A stretch of DNA of 64,000 bases from Martelella mediterranea (GCA_003001975.1 PVUG01000006.1:182557-246556); one strand, 5' to 3'; shown: positions 1 to 10,216, counted from the first letter of the stretch. The notes: generated by a model not told the origin, from the letters alone. Made by a program: numbers and translations.

Positions 1-485
1 ATCATGTGCTCGGCGGCACGGTGACGAAGATCTTCGACAAGGTGACCATTCCCAATGCCATCTGCTTTTCGCCCGAAGGGGATATCGGCTATTATGTCGA
101 TACCGATCTCAACACGCTGATGCGGGTTCCCGTCGATCCCGAAACCGGGCTGCCGGACGGGCCGGAGGAAGTGTTTATCGATACCTCGCAAAAGCCCGGC
201 GGCATGGATGGGGCGATCTGCGATGGTGACGGCCATATCTGGAATGCCCGGTTCGGGGCCGGTGTTCTCGACCAGTATGACCCCGCCGGCAGGCTGGTTG
301 CCCGCTTTCAGCTGCCGGCCCGGCAGCCGACCTGCCCGGCCTTTATCGGCCGTGACGGCGGCTGGATGATGGTGACGACTGCCGCGCGCGATGCGAAGCT
401 CGATCAGGAGCCCAATGCCGGCTTCACCTTCGCGCTGGTCACCGGCGCCAAACCGCGTTTCGACCCGGCCTACAAGGCGTTTTGA
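1..485 (+). CDS. SMP-30/gluconolactonase-like protein, C-terminal part
   Basis: The frame is open from the window edge, so the start lies upstream; the first in-frame start codon inside the window (GTG at 6) is probably internal. The visible 159 residues carry blades typical of the SMP-30/gluconolactonase/LRE beta-propeller family: PNAICFSPEG near residue 19, a Y-x-D-T repeat, PGGMDGAICDGDGHIW and a late P-x-C-P-A-F strand. Family members are metal-dependent lactonases acting on sugar lactones; the exact substrate cannot be told from this part. It converges on the flavin oxidoreductase gene with a 4-bp gap. Confidence 0.75.
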   Translation, partial: HVLGGTVTKIFDKVTIPNAICFSPEGDIGYYVDTDLNTLMRVPVDPETGLPDGPEEVFIDTSQKPGGMDGAICDGDGHIWNARFGAGVLDQYDPAGRLVARFQLPARQPTCPAFIGRDGGWMMVTTAARDAKLDQEPNAGFTFALVTGAKPRFDPAYKAF

Positions 486-489
486 GCCC

Positions 490-2532
490 TCACATCAGCG
501 AACAATAGCGCAGCGCGTCGTAGATGGCGGCATGGATGTTGCGGGCATGGATCGCATCGCCGATGCGCAACAGGTCGAAACCGCCTTCTCCGTTTGTCCG
601 GGGCAAGGGCGGCTTGCGGGCAGTCAGCGCTGTGTAGTCGACGGCTCCGCCGTTGCGGGAAAGCGGTTTGAGGGCGAAGTAAAGATCGTCCATCGGCATC
701 GTTCCGTCTTCGACAACGACCTGTCCGGTCTCGATGTCCTCGACGATCCCCGGCGCATAATCGGAGATCAGCTGCGCCTTCAGTCCGTTGCCGTCGCGCC
801 TTATGGCTTGGAGCCGCTTGCTGATGGTGATCCGAACGCCCTTTTCGGCAAAACGCCGGGCATAGGGGACATGATTCATGCCGCCGACATCGGGGGCGAA
901 GAAACGTTCCGGGGTGACGATTTCGAGCGCTGCACCGCTGTCGGCAATCATTTCCGCTGCCGTCAGGCCGGGGTGGCCGCCGTGATTGTCGTAAAGCAGC
1001 ACCTTGTCTGCCGGTTTGACGGTGCCGGCGAGGATATCCCAGCTTGAAACGGCCAGCGCTTCGCCTTCCTCGAGCGGCGGCGATTGCGCAATGCCACCGG
1101 TGGCGATGACCACCAGATCCGGTTTTTCGGCCAGAACCTCTGCTTCCTCGGCGAAGACATTGTAGCGGATCGGAACGTTCAGGCGGTCCAGCTCGGCAAG
1201 CCGCCAATCGACAATGCCGATCAGTTCGCGCCGACGCGGATTGCGGGTCAGAAGGTTGATCTGCCCGCCGGCTTCACCGGTTGCCTCGAACACGGTGACC
1301 GCGTGTCCGCGTTCGGCCAGCACCCGGGCAGCCTCCAGCCCGGCCGGTCCCGCGCCGACGACGACGGCCTTGCGGGGGTGAGTGGCCTTGGGAATATCAT
1401 GCGGGATCGTTTCCTCGCGGCCGGTTGCGGCATTGTGGATACACAGCGCCTCGCCGCCCTCGTAAATCCTGTCGAGACAGTAGGTGGCGCCGACGCAGGG
1501 GCGGATACGGTCCTCGACCCCGGCCATGATCTTGCGCACGATATGCGGATCGGCGATGTGCGCGCGGGTCATCCCGACCATGTCGAGCCGGCCCTCGGCA
1601 ACCGCGTGGCGGGCGGTGGCGACATCGGCAATGCGGGCGGCATGGAACACCGGAAAACGGGTTTGCTGGCGCACATCGCCCGCGAAATCGAGATGTGGCG
1701 CAGACGCCATGCCCTGGATCGGGATCACCTCGGTCAGCGGCGCATCGTGGTCGATATGGCCACGAATGACGTTGAGAAAGTCGACCATGCCGCTGTCGAC
1801 AAGTGCCTGACAGATCGAAAGCCCCTGCGCGCGGGAAAGGCCGCCCGCCCGGTTCTCGTCGGCGACGAGCCGCATGCCGACGATGAAATCCGGCCCGCAG
1901 CGCTTGCGGATTGCCTCCAGCACGAGGAAAGTGAAACGAAGCCGGTTTTCCAGTGCGCCATTATGCTCGTCGTCGCGCAGGTTGGTCAGCGGCGACCAGA
2001 AACTGTCGAGCAGGTGGCCATAGGCCTCGATCTCGATCCCGTCGAGACCGGCCGCCATCATCCGTTCGGCGGCGCTGGCGTAATCCTCCGCAATCCGGGC
2101 AAAGTCGAAATCCTCCATCGCCTTCGGGATGGTACGGTGGGCCGGTTCCCGCGTCGGCGAGGCGGACAGCACCGGAAGCCAGTCGCCCATGTTCCAGCCG
2201 CTGGTGCGCCGGCCGAGATGGGTGAGCTGGATCATCACCGCGCAGCCATGTTCATGACAGTCTTCGGCAAGGCGGGCCATCAGCGGAACGATCTCGTCGC
2301 GCCAGGCATGGAGGTTGCCGAAGGCCGCCGGGGAATCCGGCGCCACCACCGCCGAACCGGCCGTCATCGTCAGCGCAATTCCGCCCCTGGCCTTTTCCGC
2401 ATGGTAGCGCCGGTAGCGCTCGGTCGGCAGCCCGCCTTCGCCATAGGCCGGCTCGTGCGCGGTCGACATCAGGCGGTTCTTGAGGCGCAGATGCTTCAAC
2501 TGAAAGGGTTGCAACAGGGGATCATGTTCCAT
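490..2532 (-). CDS. NADH:flavin oxidoreductase / 2,4-dienoyl-CoA reductase-type, N-methylproline demethylase-like
   Basis: A 680-residue two-part enzyme. Residues 1-340 form an old-yellow-enzyme TIM barrel binding FMN; a cysteine cluster follows at C346, C352 and C364; residues 388 onward carry GAGPAG (393-398) and a second dinucleotide fold for FAD/NAD(P). Length and order match dimethylamine/trimethylamine dehydrogenases, dienoyl-CoA reductase and the stachydrine-type N-methylproline demethylases, the last being the closest by wording of the cluster region (my recollection of the family, not a search). In TMADH-like enzymes the Fe-S site is C-x2-C-x2-3-C-x11-12-C; here the second position is Ala (A349), so one usual ligand is missing. 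It is divergent from mutL, with 228 bp between the starts. Confidence 0.8.
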   Translation of the reverse strand: MEHDPLLQPFQLKHLRLKNRLMSTAHEPAYGEGGLPTERYRRYHAEKARGGIALTMTAGSAVVAPDSPAAFGNLHAWRDEIVPLMARLAEDCHEHGCAVMIQLTHLGRRTSGWNMGDWLPVLSASPTREPAHRTIPKAMEDFDFARIAEDYASAAERMMAAGLDGIEIEAYGHLLDSFWSPLTNLRDDEHNGALENRLRFTFLVLEAIRKRCGPDFIVGMRLVADENRAGGLSRAQGLSICQALVDSGMVDFLNVIRGHIDHDAPLTEVIPIQGMASAPHLDFAGDVRQQTRFPVFHAARIADVATARHAVAEGRLDMVGMTRAHIADPHIVRKIMAGVEDRIRPCVGATYCLDRIYEGGEALCIHNAATGREETIPHDIPKATHPRKAVVVGAGPAGLEAARVLAERGHAVTVFEATGEAGGQINLLTRNPRRRELIGIVDWRLAELDRLNVPIRYNVFAEEAEVLAEKPDLVVIATGGIAQSPPLEEGEALAVSSWDILAGTVKPADKVLLYDNHGGHPGLTAAEMIADSGAALEIVTPERFFAPDVGGMNHVPYARRFAEKGVRITISKRLQAIRRDGNGLKAQLISDYAPGIVEDIETGQVVVEDGTMPMDDLYFALKPLSRNGGAVDYTALTARKPPLPRTNGEGGFDLLRIGDAIHARNIHAAIYDALRYCSLM

Positions 2533-2760
2533 GGCAGCGCTCCGGCGGCGTTTGATGGTGCCATGTTACACCGAAAACCGATGTCCGGTTCGGTCGATCC
2601 CGCCGGGTGCTGTTCAGCCTGCGTCAAAACCCGGGGGGGGGCGAAGGGCGCCGTCCAGCGTCAAAGCCGATCGAGCCCGATTTCCGGCACAAACACAGCA
2701 TTTCAATGTCGGGTGACACGCAGCGTTTCCATATCGCGCGAATCCCTTTAGATATGTGCC

Positions 2761-4641
2761 ATGAGCATCAGACAGCTTTCGGAAACCGTCATCAACCAGA
2801 TTGCCGCCGGCGAGGTCATCGAGCGGCCGGCGAGCGCTGCCAAGGAACTGGTGGAAAACGCGCTCGATGCCGGGGCAACGCGCATCGAGATCGCGACGGC
2901 CGGCGGCGGCAAGGCGCTTTTGCGGGTCACCGACAATGGTTCGGGCATGACGCCGGACGATCTGGCGCTGGCCGTCAGGCGGCATTGCACCTCGAAGATT
3001 TCCGCCGATCTCACGGATATCCGCACGCTCGGTTTTCGTGGCGAGGCTTTGCCGTCGATCGGCTCGGTGGCGAAGCTTGCCGTTTCAAGCCGCACAAAGG
3101 GCGCAGGCGAAGGCTATCGCATCGAGCTGCATGGCGGCAAGCTGACGGAACCGCAGCCCGCACCGGTCAATCCGGGCACCATTGTCGAAGTGCGTGACCT
3201 GTTCTTCGCAACGCCGGCCCGGTTGAAATTCCTGAAAAGCGAGCGGGCGGAATCGGGTGCGATTACCGAGGTCGTCAAGCGCATGGCGCTTGCCTTCCCC
3301 GCCGTCCGATTCGTGCTGTCAGGCTCCGATCGTTCGACGCTCGAACTGCCGGCCACCGGTGATGATCGCCTTGCCCGCATCGCGCAGGTTCTGGGCAAGG
3401 ATTTCCGGCCGAACGCAATCGAGATCGATGCGCTTAGGGAGGATATCGGGCTTACCGGCTATGTCGGCGTGCCGACCTTCAATCGCGGCAATTCGGGGCA
3501 TCTTTATGCCTTCGTCAACGGCCGTCCGGTGCAGGACAAGCTGTTGATGGGCGCAATCCGCGCGGCCTATGCCGAGACCGTGCCGAAGGGGCGGTATCCG
3601 ATGGCGGTCCTGTGGTTTTCGCTTGATCCGGCGCTGGTCGATGTCAATGTCCATCCGGCCAAGGCCGATGTTCGCTTTCGCGATCCGGGTCTTGTGCGCG
3701 GGCTGATTGTCGGGGCGATCCGCGAGGCGCTGACCAAGAGCGGCGACCGGGCCTCATCCACGGGTGCGGATGCGATGCTGCGGGCTTTCCGTCCGGGCAC
3801 GGCCCCGCAGGACGGCGGCGCATCGCCGGGGCGTTTCGGCGGCGGTTTTGGCGATCGCGACGTGCGGCGGTCGAATGTCGACTGGTCGGCGGAGCGTTCG
3901 CCCTTCCGGCCTCAGGGATTTGGCGAGACACCGGCCCCCGGCTTTTCCGCCGATGCGACGGTTGCGGAAAGGGCAGGGCAGGGCGGCGATGTGTTCGCCG
4001 GTTTCGAGGCCCCGTCGGCGCGTTCCGAAACCTTCGAGCCGCGCACGGATGATGCTGCGAGCGGGCATCCGCTGGGCGCCGCGCGCGCACAGGTGCATGA
4101 AAACTATATCGTCGCCCAGTCGCAGACCGGTCTTGTGATCGTCGATCAGCATGCTGCGCATGAGCGTCTGGTCTACGAGGCGCTGCGCACGGCGCTGGCC
4201 GAGCGCAGGCTGCCCTCGCAGGTGCTGCTGATCCCCGAGATCGTCGACATGCCGGAGGAGGACTGCGACCGGCTGATGCCGTTTTCCGAAGAGATGAACC
4301 GCCTCGGTCTCGTCTATGAGCGTTTCGGACCCGGGGCGATTGCGGTGCGCGAAACGCCGGCCATGCTGGGCGAGGTCGATGCGCCGGCGCTGATCCGCCA
4401 GCTTGCGGATGAGGCGGGCGAATGGGAAACGGCCGACGGCCTGCGTGCAAAACTGGAAAGCGTGGCGGCGACCATGGCCTGCCATGGTTCCGTGCGGTCC
4501 GGCCGGCGCTTGCGCGTTGAGGAAATGAATGCTCTCTTGAGGCAGATGGAAGAAACACCGGGCTCCGGACAGTGCAATCACGGCCGTCCGACCTATATTG
4601 AATTGAAGCTTTCCGACATCGAGCGCCTGTTCGGACGCTGA
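2761..4641 (+). CDS. mutL: DNA mismatch repair endonuclease MutL
   Basis: 626 residues, usual MutL length. The N-terminal GHKL ATPase shows [11 protein letters not shown] (N33), DNGSGM (58-63) and [10 protein letters not shown] (91-100). A low-complexity Gly/Pro/Arg linker covers about 330-430. The C-terminal dimerisation/endonuclease domain has [12 protein letters not shown], which fits the metal-binding DQHA(x)2E(x)4E motif, and CNHGRPT near the end, so this MutL should nick DNA itself, as expected for a bacterium without MutH. ATG start follows a weak leader; the start is fixed by the conserved MSIRQL opening. Confidence 0.97.
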   Translation: MSIRQLSETVINQIAAGEVIERPASAAKELVENALDAGATRIEIATAGGGKALLRVTDNGSGMTPDDLALAVRRHCTSKISADLTDIRTLGFRGEALPSIGSVAKLAVSSRTKGAGEGYRIELHGGKLTEPQPAPVNPGTIVEVRDLFFATPARLKFLKSERAESGAITEVVKRMALAFPAVRFVLSGSDRSTLELPATGDDRLARIAQVLGKDFRPNAIEIDALREDIGLTGYVGVPTFNRGNSGHLYAFVNGRPVQDKLLMGAIRAAYAETVPKGRYPMAVLWFSLDPALVDVNVHPAKADVRFRDPGLVRGLIVGAIREALTKSGDRASSTGADAMLRAFRPGTAPQDGGASPGRFGGGFGDRDVRRSNVDWSAERSPFRPQGFGETPAPGFSADATVAERAGQGGDVFAGFEAPSARSETFEPRTDDAASGHPLGAARAQVHENYIVAQSQTGLVIVDQHAAHERLVYEALRTALAERRLPSQVLLIPEIVDMPEEDCDRLMPFSEEMNRLGLVYERFGPGAIAVRETPAMLGEVDAPALIRQLADEAGEWETADGLRAKLESVAATMACHGSVRSGRRLRVEEMNALLRQMEETPGSGQCNHGRPTYIELKLSDIERLFGR

Positions 4642-4680
4642 CAACGGCAAGCAGAACATCCTGAATTTGGAGAATGTGCG

Positions 4681-4911
4681 GTGAATATCCTGGAAGGCAA
4701 TGGTAGGGGCGAGGCGAAAATCCGCTATCTGGATGCTGATTTCGATGTGATCGTACCGGGCACGCATGTGATCTGCGCGGTCACCGGAAAGCGGATTCCG
4801 CTCGACGAACTGCGCTACTGGAGCGTGGCCCGGCAGGAAGCCTATGTCGATGCGCCGGCCGCCTTCGAAGCCGAGAAAAAGGCTGGAGCGCTGCCGATCG
4901 ACAAGGTCTGA
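4681..4911 (+). CDS. DUF2093 domain protein
   Basis: 76 residues beginning at GTG with a GGAGA ribosome site seven bases before it. The sequence, including IRYLDADFDVIVPGTHVIC and LDELRYWSVARQEAY, is that of the short alphaproteobacterial DUF2093 family. Its function is unknown. It sits 39 bp after mutL, probably in the same transcript, and its stop is one base from the TTG of the next gene. Confidence 0.85.
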   Translation: MNILEGNGRGEAKIRYLDADFDVIVPGTHVICAVTGKRIPLDELRYWSVARQEAYVDAPAAFEAEKKAGALPIDKV

Positions 4912-4912
4912 A

Positions 4913-5419
4913 TTGGCCACGCTGATCGCTCTCGCCGGACTTCCGGGCACCGGAAAAACCACGGTCGCACGGCTTGTTGCCCAAGGCCAGCCGGCGGTTT
5001 TTCTGCGTATCGATGAGATCGAGGCTGTTCTGCGCGTCGAGGACGAACGTCGCGATATCGGTCCGCTGGGCTATAAGATCGCCGCAGCCCTTGCCGTTTC
5101 CAATCTGAAAATCGGACAGGATGTCATTGTCGACTGCGTCAATCCGTGGCCGCTGACGCGCGCCATGTTTGCGGATGCGGCAACGCACGCTGCTGCCGCC
5201 TTTCTGGGTGTCGAGGTCGTCTGTTCCAGTGCCGACCTGCACCGCGACCGGATCGAAAACCGGGTGAGCGATATCGGCGAAGGGCATGCAGAGCCGGACT
5301 GGCAGGCCGTCATCGATCGCGATTACATGCCCTGGCGGGACGCCGATGTGCACGTCGATACGGCGAAGCTTTCCCCCGAGGCGGGGGCCAAGCGCATCCT
5401 GTCTGCACTGCGCGCCTGA
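4913..5419 (+). CDS. AAA-type P-loop kinase-like protein
   Basis: 168 residues. A Walker A motif (GLPGTGKTT) lies at residues 9-17, followed by FLRIDEIE, a Walker-B-like VIVDCVNPW strand and an R-x4-R lid region (HRDRIENRVSD). This layout is that of small P-loop kinases acting on small molecules (chloramphenicol phosphotransferase/gluconate-kinase-like fold); the substrate is not evident. I chose the TTG at 4913, one base after the DUF2093 stop, because the upstream ATG at 4844 would lie deep inside that gene. It converges with the bcsK-like gene with six bases between them. Confidence 0.7.
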   Translation: MATLIALAGLPGTGKTTVARLVAQGQPAVFLRIDEIEAVLRVEDERRDIGPLGYKIAAALAVSNLKIGQDVIVDCVNPWPLTRAMFADAATHAAAAFLGVEVVCSSADLHRDRIENRVSDIGEGHAEPDWQAVIDRDYMPWRDADVHVDTAKLSPEAGAKRILSALRA

Positions 5420-5425
5420 CGTTTT

Positions 5426-8302
5426 CTAGTTTCCGCCCGGCAGGCCGAGCTGGCCGCGGACGAGTGCAAGGCCTTCCATGCCATCGCGGTTGCCCATTTC
5501 CGCTAGCGCTTCGAACACCTTCTGGGCATCGAAATAGCGACCGAGATTGTAATAGGCATAACCGCGGATGACCATCAGGCCGGTTTCGTCGGGCGCAAGC
5601 TGGCTGCGCTGGTTTAGCAGCAGCAGGGTGTCTTGATAGTGGCCGCCCTGATAGGCGGCAATGGCGCGGCTGGTCAGGATCTGAACCTGGATGTCGAGCT
5701 GGCGTTCTTGACTGAGCGGCTCTTCGGCTGCGGCAACCGCAGCCTTGCTCGTCAGCCCCATGCGCATATAGGCAAGGCTCTGGCCGTAGGCGGCTTCTTC
5801 GCGGTTCTTCGCCGAGCTTGAGCCGAGTGCTGTCTCGAATGCGCGGGCCGCTTCCATCGGCCGCTCGAGGTCCATCAGGCGCCATCCCTGCCGGAGCGCT
5901 GCGTTTGGCGACAGGTTGTCCGAAGAACGCCCGTTCCAGCAGCTTCCGCCCGATGATGAAGAGGACGTTGAAGATCTGCGCTGCTGCGTTGCCGTCGTCG
6001 TTGAAGCAGATGACGTGGCCGCCGGGGTGGTGGAAACCGGTGTGCCTGCGGGCACCGCCGTGCCGGCCGGCAGCGTCGAAATGGTGACACTGTTGCCGGT
6101 GGCATTTTCCTGGTTCAGGAAATAGGCGATCTCGAACTGCCGCAGATAGTCGCGGTTGATATAGGCCTGCTCGTCGAACCGGTAGATTTCGGTCTGGTCG
6201 GAGGGCTGGCCGGTCGTGTAGAAGGCGGCCTGCACCTGTGCCGCCGAAACATTGTAGCGGTTCCGGTTTGCTTCCAGTGCGGTATTGAGCACGGTCACGG
6301 TCTGCACGCCGGTCACCGGATCGGTCTGGATCATGTCTCGCGGAATGGTCAGGCGCTCGAGCGCGCGCATGCGTGAGGCCACTTCGCTGTCGCCGGCAGC
6401 CGGCGGTGTGCCGGTGGCGCTGTTGCCATAGTAGTACTGGTAGTATTCCGGCACATAATTGGCCGGAGCGTTTTCGGCTTGTTCGCCTTCAAGCTGTGGT
6501 GTGCCGGGGGCGTTAACCGGTGCGGTCAGCGCAACGCCCGTTCCGGTCTGACCGGGCGCGCCGGAGGACGGTGCGGCAGCCGCGCCAAGCGGGGTCTGCT
6601 GGCCGGTGGAAAGGTCGATTTCGGCAATCGGCACGGCAACTGTGCGGGTGGTGCCGCCGGTTTGCTTCAGGCTTGTCAGCTCGAATACCGTGGCCATCAC
6701 GTTTTCGATCGTGGTAACCGGCGCATTCGGATCGTTGAGCCAGGCAATGCGCTCCGAATAGGGGGCCCAGACTTTCTGCATCAGGTAGACGCCGGGCCTG
6801 TAATTCAGATCGTTGAGCATCAGCGTCACGCCATAGGCCGCCGGCTCGTAATAAGGTTCCCACGAAAGCGCGGCCTCGAACCATTGCAGTGCAGCCAGCG
6901 GCTGGCCGTAGTCGTTCGAATACCAGCCGAACTGTTGCGCGGCGGTCATGCTCTGGGCCTCGGTCACGACATCGGCCATGCGTGCGAGAATGTCCTGTCC
7001 GTAGTCCTTGCGCGGGATACGGCCAAGCATGTTGACCACGGCGTTGAGGTAGGTGTCCATCGCTTCGGATGAACTGTTGCGCCAGGGGTACATCACCGCC
7101 TCGGCCTCTTCCGCGTTGTCCTGCTCGATCAGGATCAGGGCGAGCCCCTGGGAAATTTCGGCGGAATCTGCTTCCTTGCGGGCTTCGCGGAACCATTTTT
7201 CGGCGGCTGCATCGCTGTTGCGCACCAGGAAGTACCACGCCAGAAGTTCCGCATCCTTGGGGTCGCCGCCGTCGGTGGCAAGGCTTTCCATATGTGCCAG
7301 ATCGTCCGGCGAAATGACGATCGTCTCGTCTTCACCGGCCTCGGCAAACCGGTTGCGCAGCAGCGCATCGCGGATTTCCTGAAACTCTGCCGTGCCGTCA
7401 TCGTTCTGGCGCTCATAGCTCAGAAGCGTTTTCATGTCGTCATAGGGCATGAACGCCATGGCCTTCTGCATCGTGGCCAGCCGCTCCTGCGGGGCGTCGC
7501 AGTTGTTCAGGATGTAGGTATAGGCATCCATGGCGCGCGAAAGCCGGTCGGTCTTGGCAAAGGCTTCGCCGACCTGCCACAGGACGTTGATTTCCGCACA
7601 GGTCAGAAGGCTCGGCGCCTGGGAGGCATAGTCGATAACGTCCTCATAATCGCCGTCTTCCGAAGCCTTCAGCAGTCTGGCGCGGGTCTGGGCGATGTGA
7701 AGGCGGTTGACGAGGTCGGCCGGCGGCGTCCAGTCGGGTTCTTCCACCCGGCGGTCCTCGATCAACTGGTGAACGGTTGCATAATCGCCTTTGGCATAGG
7801 CCGCCCACATGGCGTTGAGCTGCTCGTCTTCGCCGTCCTCGACGGCAAGCGGATTGGCCGGCGGTGTCCAGTTGGGATAAAGCGACCGCAGCCGCGAGAT
7901 TTCCGCCTGGAGGCGCTGCAGATCGCCCTGCTGGGCAAAATAGCGCAGCGCGCTTTCATCGACCGTCGGCGTGGCGGGCTGTTGGGAAGGGGCGTTTTCC
8001 GACTGACCGCGGGTGATCTGCGTGACAGGCTGCTGCGGAGCGGTTGCGTTTTCCGGCAGGTTTCTCAGGTTTTCGCTCGGTTCCTGCGCACGGGCTTCGC
8101 TGATGGTGGAAAAGCGCGGCTGTTCAACTGCGGGCGTGGCCGGTGTGTCATTGTCAACGATCTGTTCGTAAGCCCTCCGGAATTCATCCGAGGGCTGCGC
8201 CGATGCCGTGGAGACAGGGAGTTTCCGGCCGGATTGACTCATGCCGATTGCACCGATCATGGCGATCGCGCCGGCGGTCAGTGCAATATAAGTCAGCTTC
8301 AT
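5426..8302 (-). CDS. bcsK: TPR-rich cellulose biosynthesis protein (BcsK-like)
   Basis: 958 residues from the ATG at 8302, which has AAGGA eight bases upstream; a longer reading from 8353 has no such site. The start gives a hydrophobic N-terminus (MKLTYIALTAGAIAMIGAIG) typical of a signal peptide or anchor, then a Pro/Gln-rich linker and helical TPR-like repeats over two blocks (about 120-540 and 800-958) split by a Thr/Ala/Gly-rich low-complexity stretch. No outer-membrane barrel is seen at the end, unlike BcsC. It is divergent from bcsN-bcsA-bcsB, where type III rhizobial cellulose clusters have a TPR protein named BcsK. I infer a periplasmic scaffold in cellulose export. Name by context and architecture. 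Confidence 0.65.
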   Translation of the reverse strand: MKLTYIALTAGAIAMIGAIGMSQSGRKLPVSTASAQPSDEFRRAYEQIVDNDTPATPAVEQPRFSTISEARAQEPSENLRNLPENATAPQQPVTQITRGQSENAPSQQPATPTVDESALRYFAQQGDLQRLQAEISRLRSLYPNWTPPANPLAVEDGEDEQLNAMWAAYAKGDYATVHQLIEDRRVEEPDWTPPADLVNRLHIAQTRARLLKASEDGDYEDVIDYASQAPSLLTCAEINVLWQVGEAFAKTDRLSRAMDAYTYILNNCDAPQERLATMQKAMAFMPYDDMKTLLSYERQNDDGTAEFQEIRDALLRNRFAEAGEDETIVISPDDLAHMESLATDGGDPKDAELLAWYFLVRNSDAAAEKWFREARKEADSAEISQGLALILIEQDNAEEAEAVMYPWRNSSSEAMDTYLNAVVNMLGRIPRKDYGQDILARMADVVTEAQSMTAAQQFGWYSNDYGQPLAALQWFEAALSWEPYYEPAAYGVTLMLNDLNYRPGVYLMQKVWAPYSERIAWLNDPNAPVTTIENVMATVFELTSLKQTGGTTRTVAVPIAEIDLSTGQQTPLGAAAAPSSGAPGQTGTGVALTAPVNAPGTPQLEGEQAENAPANYVPEYYQYYYGNSATGTPPAAGDSEVASRMRALERLTIPRDMIQTDPVTGVQTVTVLNTALEANRNRYNVSAAQVQAAFYTTGQPSDQTEIYRFDEQAYINRDYLRQFEIAYFLNQENATGNSVTISTLPAGTAVPAGTPVSTTPAATSSASTTTATQQRRSSTSSSSSGGSCWNGRSSDNLSPNAALRQGWRLMDLERPMEAARAFETALGSSSAKNREEAAYGQSLAYMRMGLTSKAAVAAAEEPLSQERQLDIQVQILTSRAIAAYQGGHYQDTLLLLNQRSQLAPDETGLMVIRGYAYYNLGRYFDAQKVFEALAEMGNRDGMEGLALVRGQLGLPGGN

Positions 8303-8695
8303 AACATCCTTACTCCGGCCAGGCGCACAGCCGCCAATTCCAAAACCACGCAATCCCGCGAATTCACCTTCTCACGACCCCGCCCCGTGCGTCCTGCCAG
8401 AACCGCATGTGGCGTCCCGGAGACGTCTTTCGGTCGGAACGTATACGATATGATCCTCCATCCGCAGAGCACCGCTTTGGGCACTACAAACCCATATTGT
8501 CGTTAAGAAATGTTAAAAATCCATGCAGTACAGCCCTTTCCGGCGAAAAATCGCGGTTTCGCTGCGCCGGCGGTCATCGACACCCGGCCGGTCTGTTTAT
8601 TGTTTGTTTACCAAAATCTGAAAAATATGGAGACTAATCCTGGCTGACCAAGGCCGGAAGTGCCAGTCGCAGCCAAGCCGAGGTGTGCCGCAATC
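8303..8695. promoter_or_regulatory. Divergent promoter region bcsK / bcsN
   Basis: A 393-bp gap between divergent starts. It turns AT-rich in 8495-8640 with TTGTTTGTTTACC and AAAAATATGG, as expected for promoters reading into bcsN. No clear operator palindrome was identified. Confidence 0.4.
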
Positions 8696-9877
8696 ATGTT
8701 GAACGCAATTGCCTATCAGATCAGGACCGGGAGCCGTAAGGCTCTGGCCCTTGTTGGGGTAGGCTTGCTTGCGGGCTGTGCCGGCAATCTCATGCCCTAT
8801 ACCTCGAATGTGCGCAATCTCATGCCGGAAGAGGCCGTGGTGATGCCGCCGCCGGGCGGACCTGCGATGATCTCCGTGCTGGAAACGCAGTATTCCAACG
8901 CCATCGACCAGCGGATCCTGCTGCGCACCGATGCCCGCACGCCGGGGCAGAACTATATCAACGCGATCTTCTTCGGCACGCGCAATTATTCTCCGATGAA
9001 CGGACAGTCGCTCAGCTATCATTCGGTTACCGATCTGCGGGTCGAAGAGGAGATGCGCGAGGAACTTCCCGGTGTCAGGATGGTTCAGTCACCCTATTAT
9101 GTGCAGAACAATTACGGGCCGTTTGGCTATGCCTTCGGTAACGGGCGCGGCGACGATCTTTGCCTTTACGGCTGGCAGCAGATCAGGCCGGGCCGGGACA
9201 GCCGCGCGGCCTTTGGCCAGGCCGGAACGATCCAGATCCGGGTCCGTTTCTGCGAAAGCGGGGCCAGCGAAGACGATCTGCTCGGCATCATGTACGGCTA
9301 TACCATCAATGCAGCCGTCGAGGCTTATGGCTGGAATCCCTATGGCGAGCAGCCATCGCCGCCGCCACTGCTTGGCCAGTCCGGCGCGCCGCTTTATCCG
9401 CGCAGCGCCCATGACGACCGGCCGGAACGCGTCAGCAATACCGAAAAGGTCCTGTCGGGTTCAACGGCGCGCCCGGCGCCGGCAACACGCACCAGAACGA
9501 CCCGCACCAGCACGTCGACGGCCGGTGCCGACGAAATCAGCGTCGATGTCGTGCGTCTTCCAGCCGGCAGCCTGCCATCCGGCGGCTATACCAATATTCC
9601 GCCGGCCCCTGGCGCCATGACACCTGCCGGTGCCGCGACGGCCGGTGGGACATCATCGATCCCGACGCCGGGGCGTCAGCAGGCGCCGACCGCACGACCG
9701 GCCGCCAGCCCGTCATCGCCAGCAGCGCCGTCGGGCACCAGCATACCCGTACCGGCCAGAACCGGCAGCGCATCGTCTTCCGTCTCTTCGGCAACGGCGC
9801 CCGCGCCGGCTGCGCGCTCCATTCCCGCGCCGCCCTGCCGCCTGTTGCCCGGATCGACCACCGTCACCTGCGAATAG
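8696..9877 (+). CDS. bcsN: Cellulose biosynthesis lipoprotein BcsN
   Basis: 393 residues from the ATG at 8696. The N-terminus is a lipoprotein signal with lipobox LLAGC (Cys near residue 28). The central part contains GQNYINAIFFGTRNYS, a single-YNNYGPFGY-type stretch and DDLCLYGWQQIR, features of the BcsN family that accompanies BcsA in rhizobial clusters. The tail (about 240-393) is Thr/Ala/Pro-rich low complexity. It is likely anchored in a membrane facing the periplasm, aiding cellulose export. An upstream in-frame GTG (8660) would prepend residues ahead of the signal and is rejected. Confidence 0.8.
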   Translation: MLNAIAYQIRTGSRKALALVGVGLLAGCAGNLMPYTSNVRNLMPEEAVVMPPPGGPAMISVLETQYSNAIDQRILLRTDARTPGQNYINAIFFGTRNYSPMNGQSLSYHSVTDLRVEEEMREELPGVRMVQSPYYVQNNYGPFGYAFGNGRGDDLCLYGWQQIRPGRDSRAAFGQAGTIQIRVRFCESGASEDDLLGIMYGYTINAAVEAYGWNPYGEQPSPPPLLGQSGAPLYPRSAHDDRPERVSNTEKVLSGSTARPAPATRTRTTRTSTSTAGADEISVDVVRLPAGSLPSGGYTNIPPAPGAMTPAGAATAGGTSSIPTPGRQQAPTARPAASPSSPAAPSGTSIPVPARTGSASSSVSSATAPAPAARSIPAPPCRLLPGSTTVTCE

Positions 9878-10077
9878 TTTTGCCCGCGCTGCCGGCGGCG
9901 ATATCCGGCAGCCCGTCCGCCATGGCGTTTGCCATCATTTGCGGGTTGGAGCACGCCATGCTTCCGTGCATATTAGCGGACGAGAATAAAACGGCGGCGG
10001 TCAGACTGAAGGTGGAATGCGAAGCTTGAGCGAGCAGCATTCTTATCGGTAGCAGAGCCGGCGCCTGGAACGGCAAG

Positions 10078-10112
10078 CACATGGCCATGTGTCCCGGCAG
10101 GTTTGGCCATGT
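10078..10112. promoter_or_regulatory. Palindrome and repeated half-site upstream of bcsA
   Basis: The 339-bp gap between bcsN and bcsA holds a perfect 14-bp palindrome CACATGGCCATGTG (10078-10091). Nine bases of it (TGGCCATGT) recur at 10104-10112, 22 bp further on. This looks like an operator about 105-140 bp before the bcsA start. A T-rich stretch and a weak hairpin follow. No protein can be assigned. Confidence 0.4.
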
Positions 10113-10216
10113 CCGGACTTTTTTCGGAAAAATGACTTGGCGGAAAACAATTCTTAGTTTTCTTCCGTATAGGTTAGAAAAGCTATCATGCCAGCCTTCA
10201 GAAAGGGTTTCACCTG

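Noticed and set aside
1084..2751. 555-codon open frame opposite the flavin oxidoreductase
   Set aside because: Antisense shadow; the minus-strand product has clear FMN, Fe-S and dinucleotide motifs.
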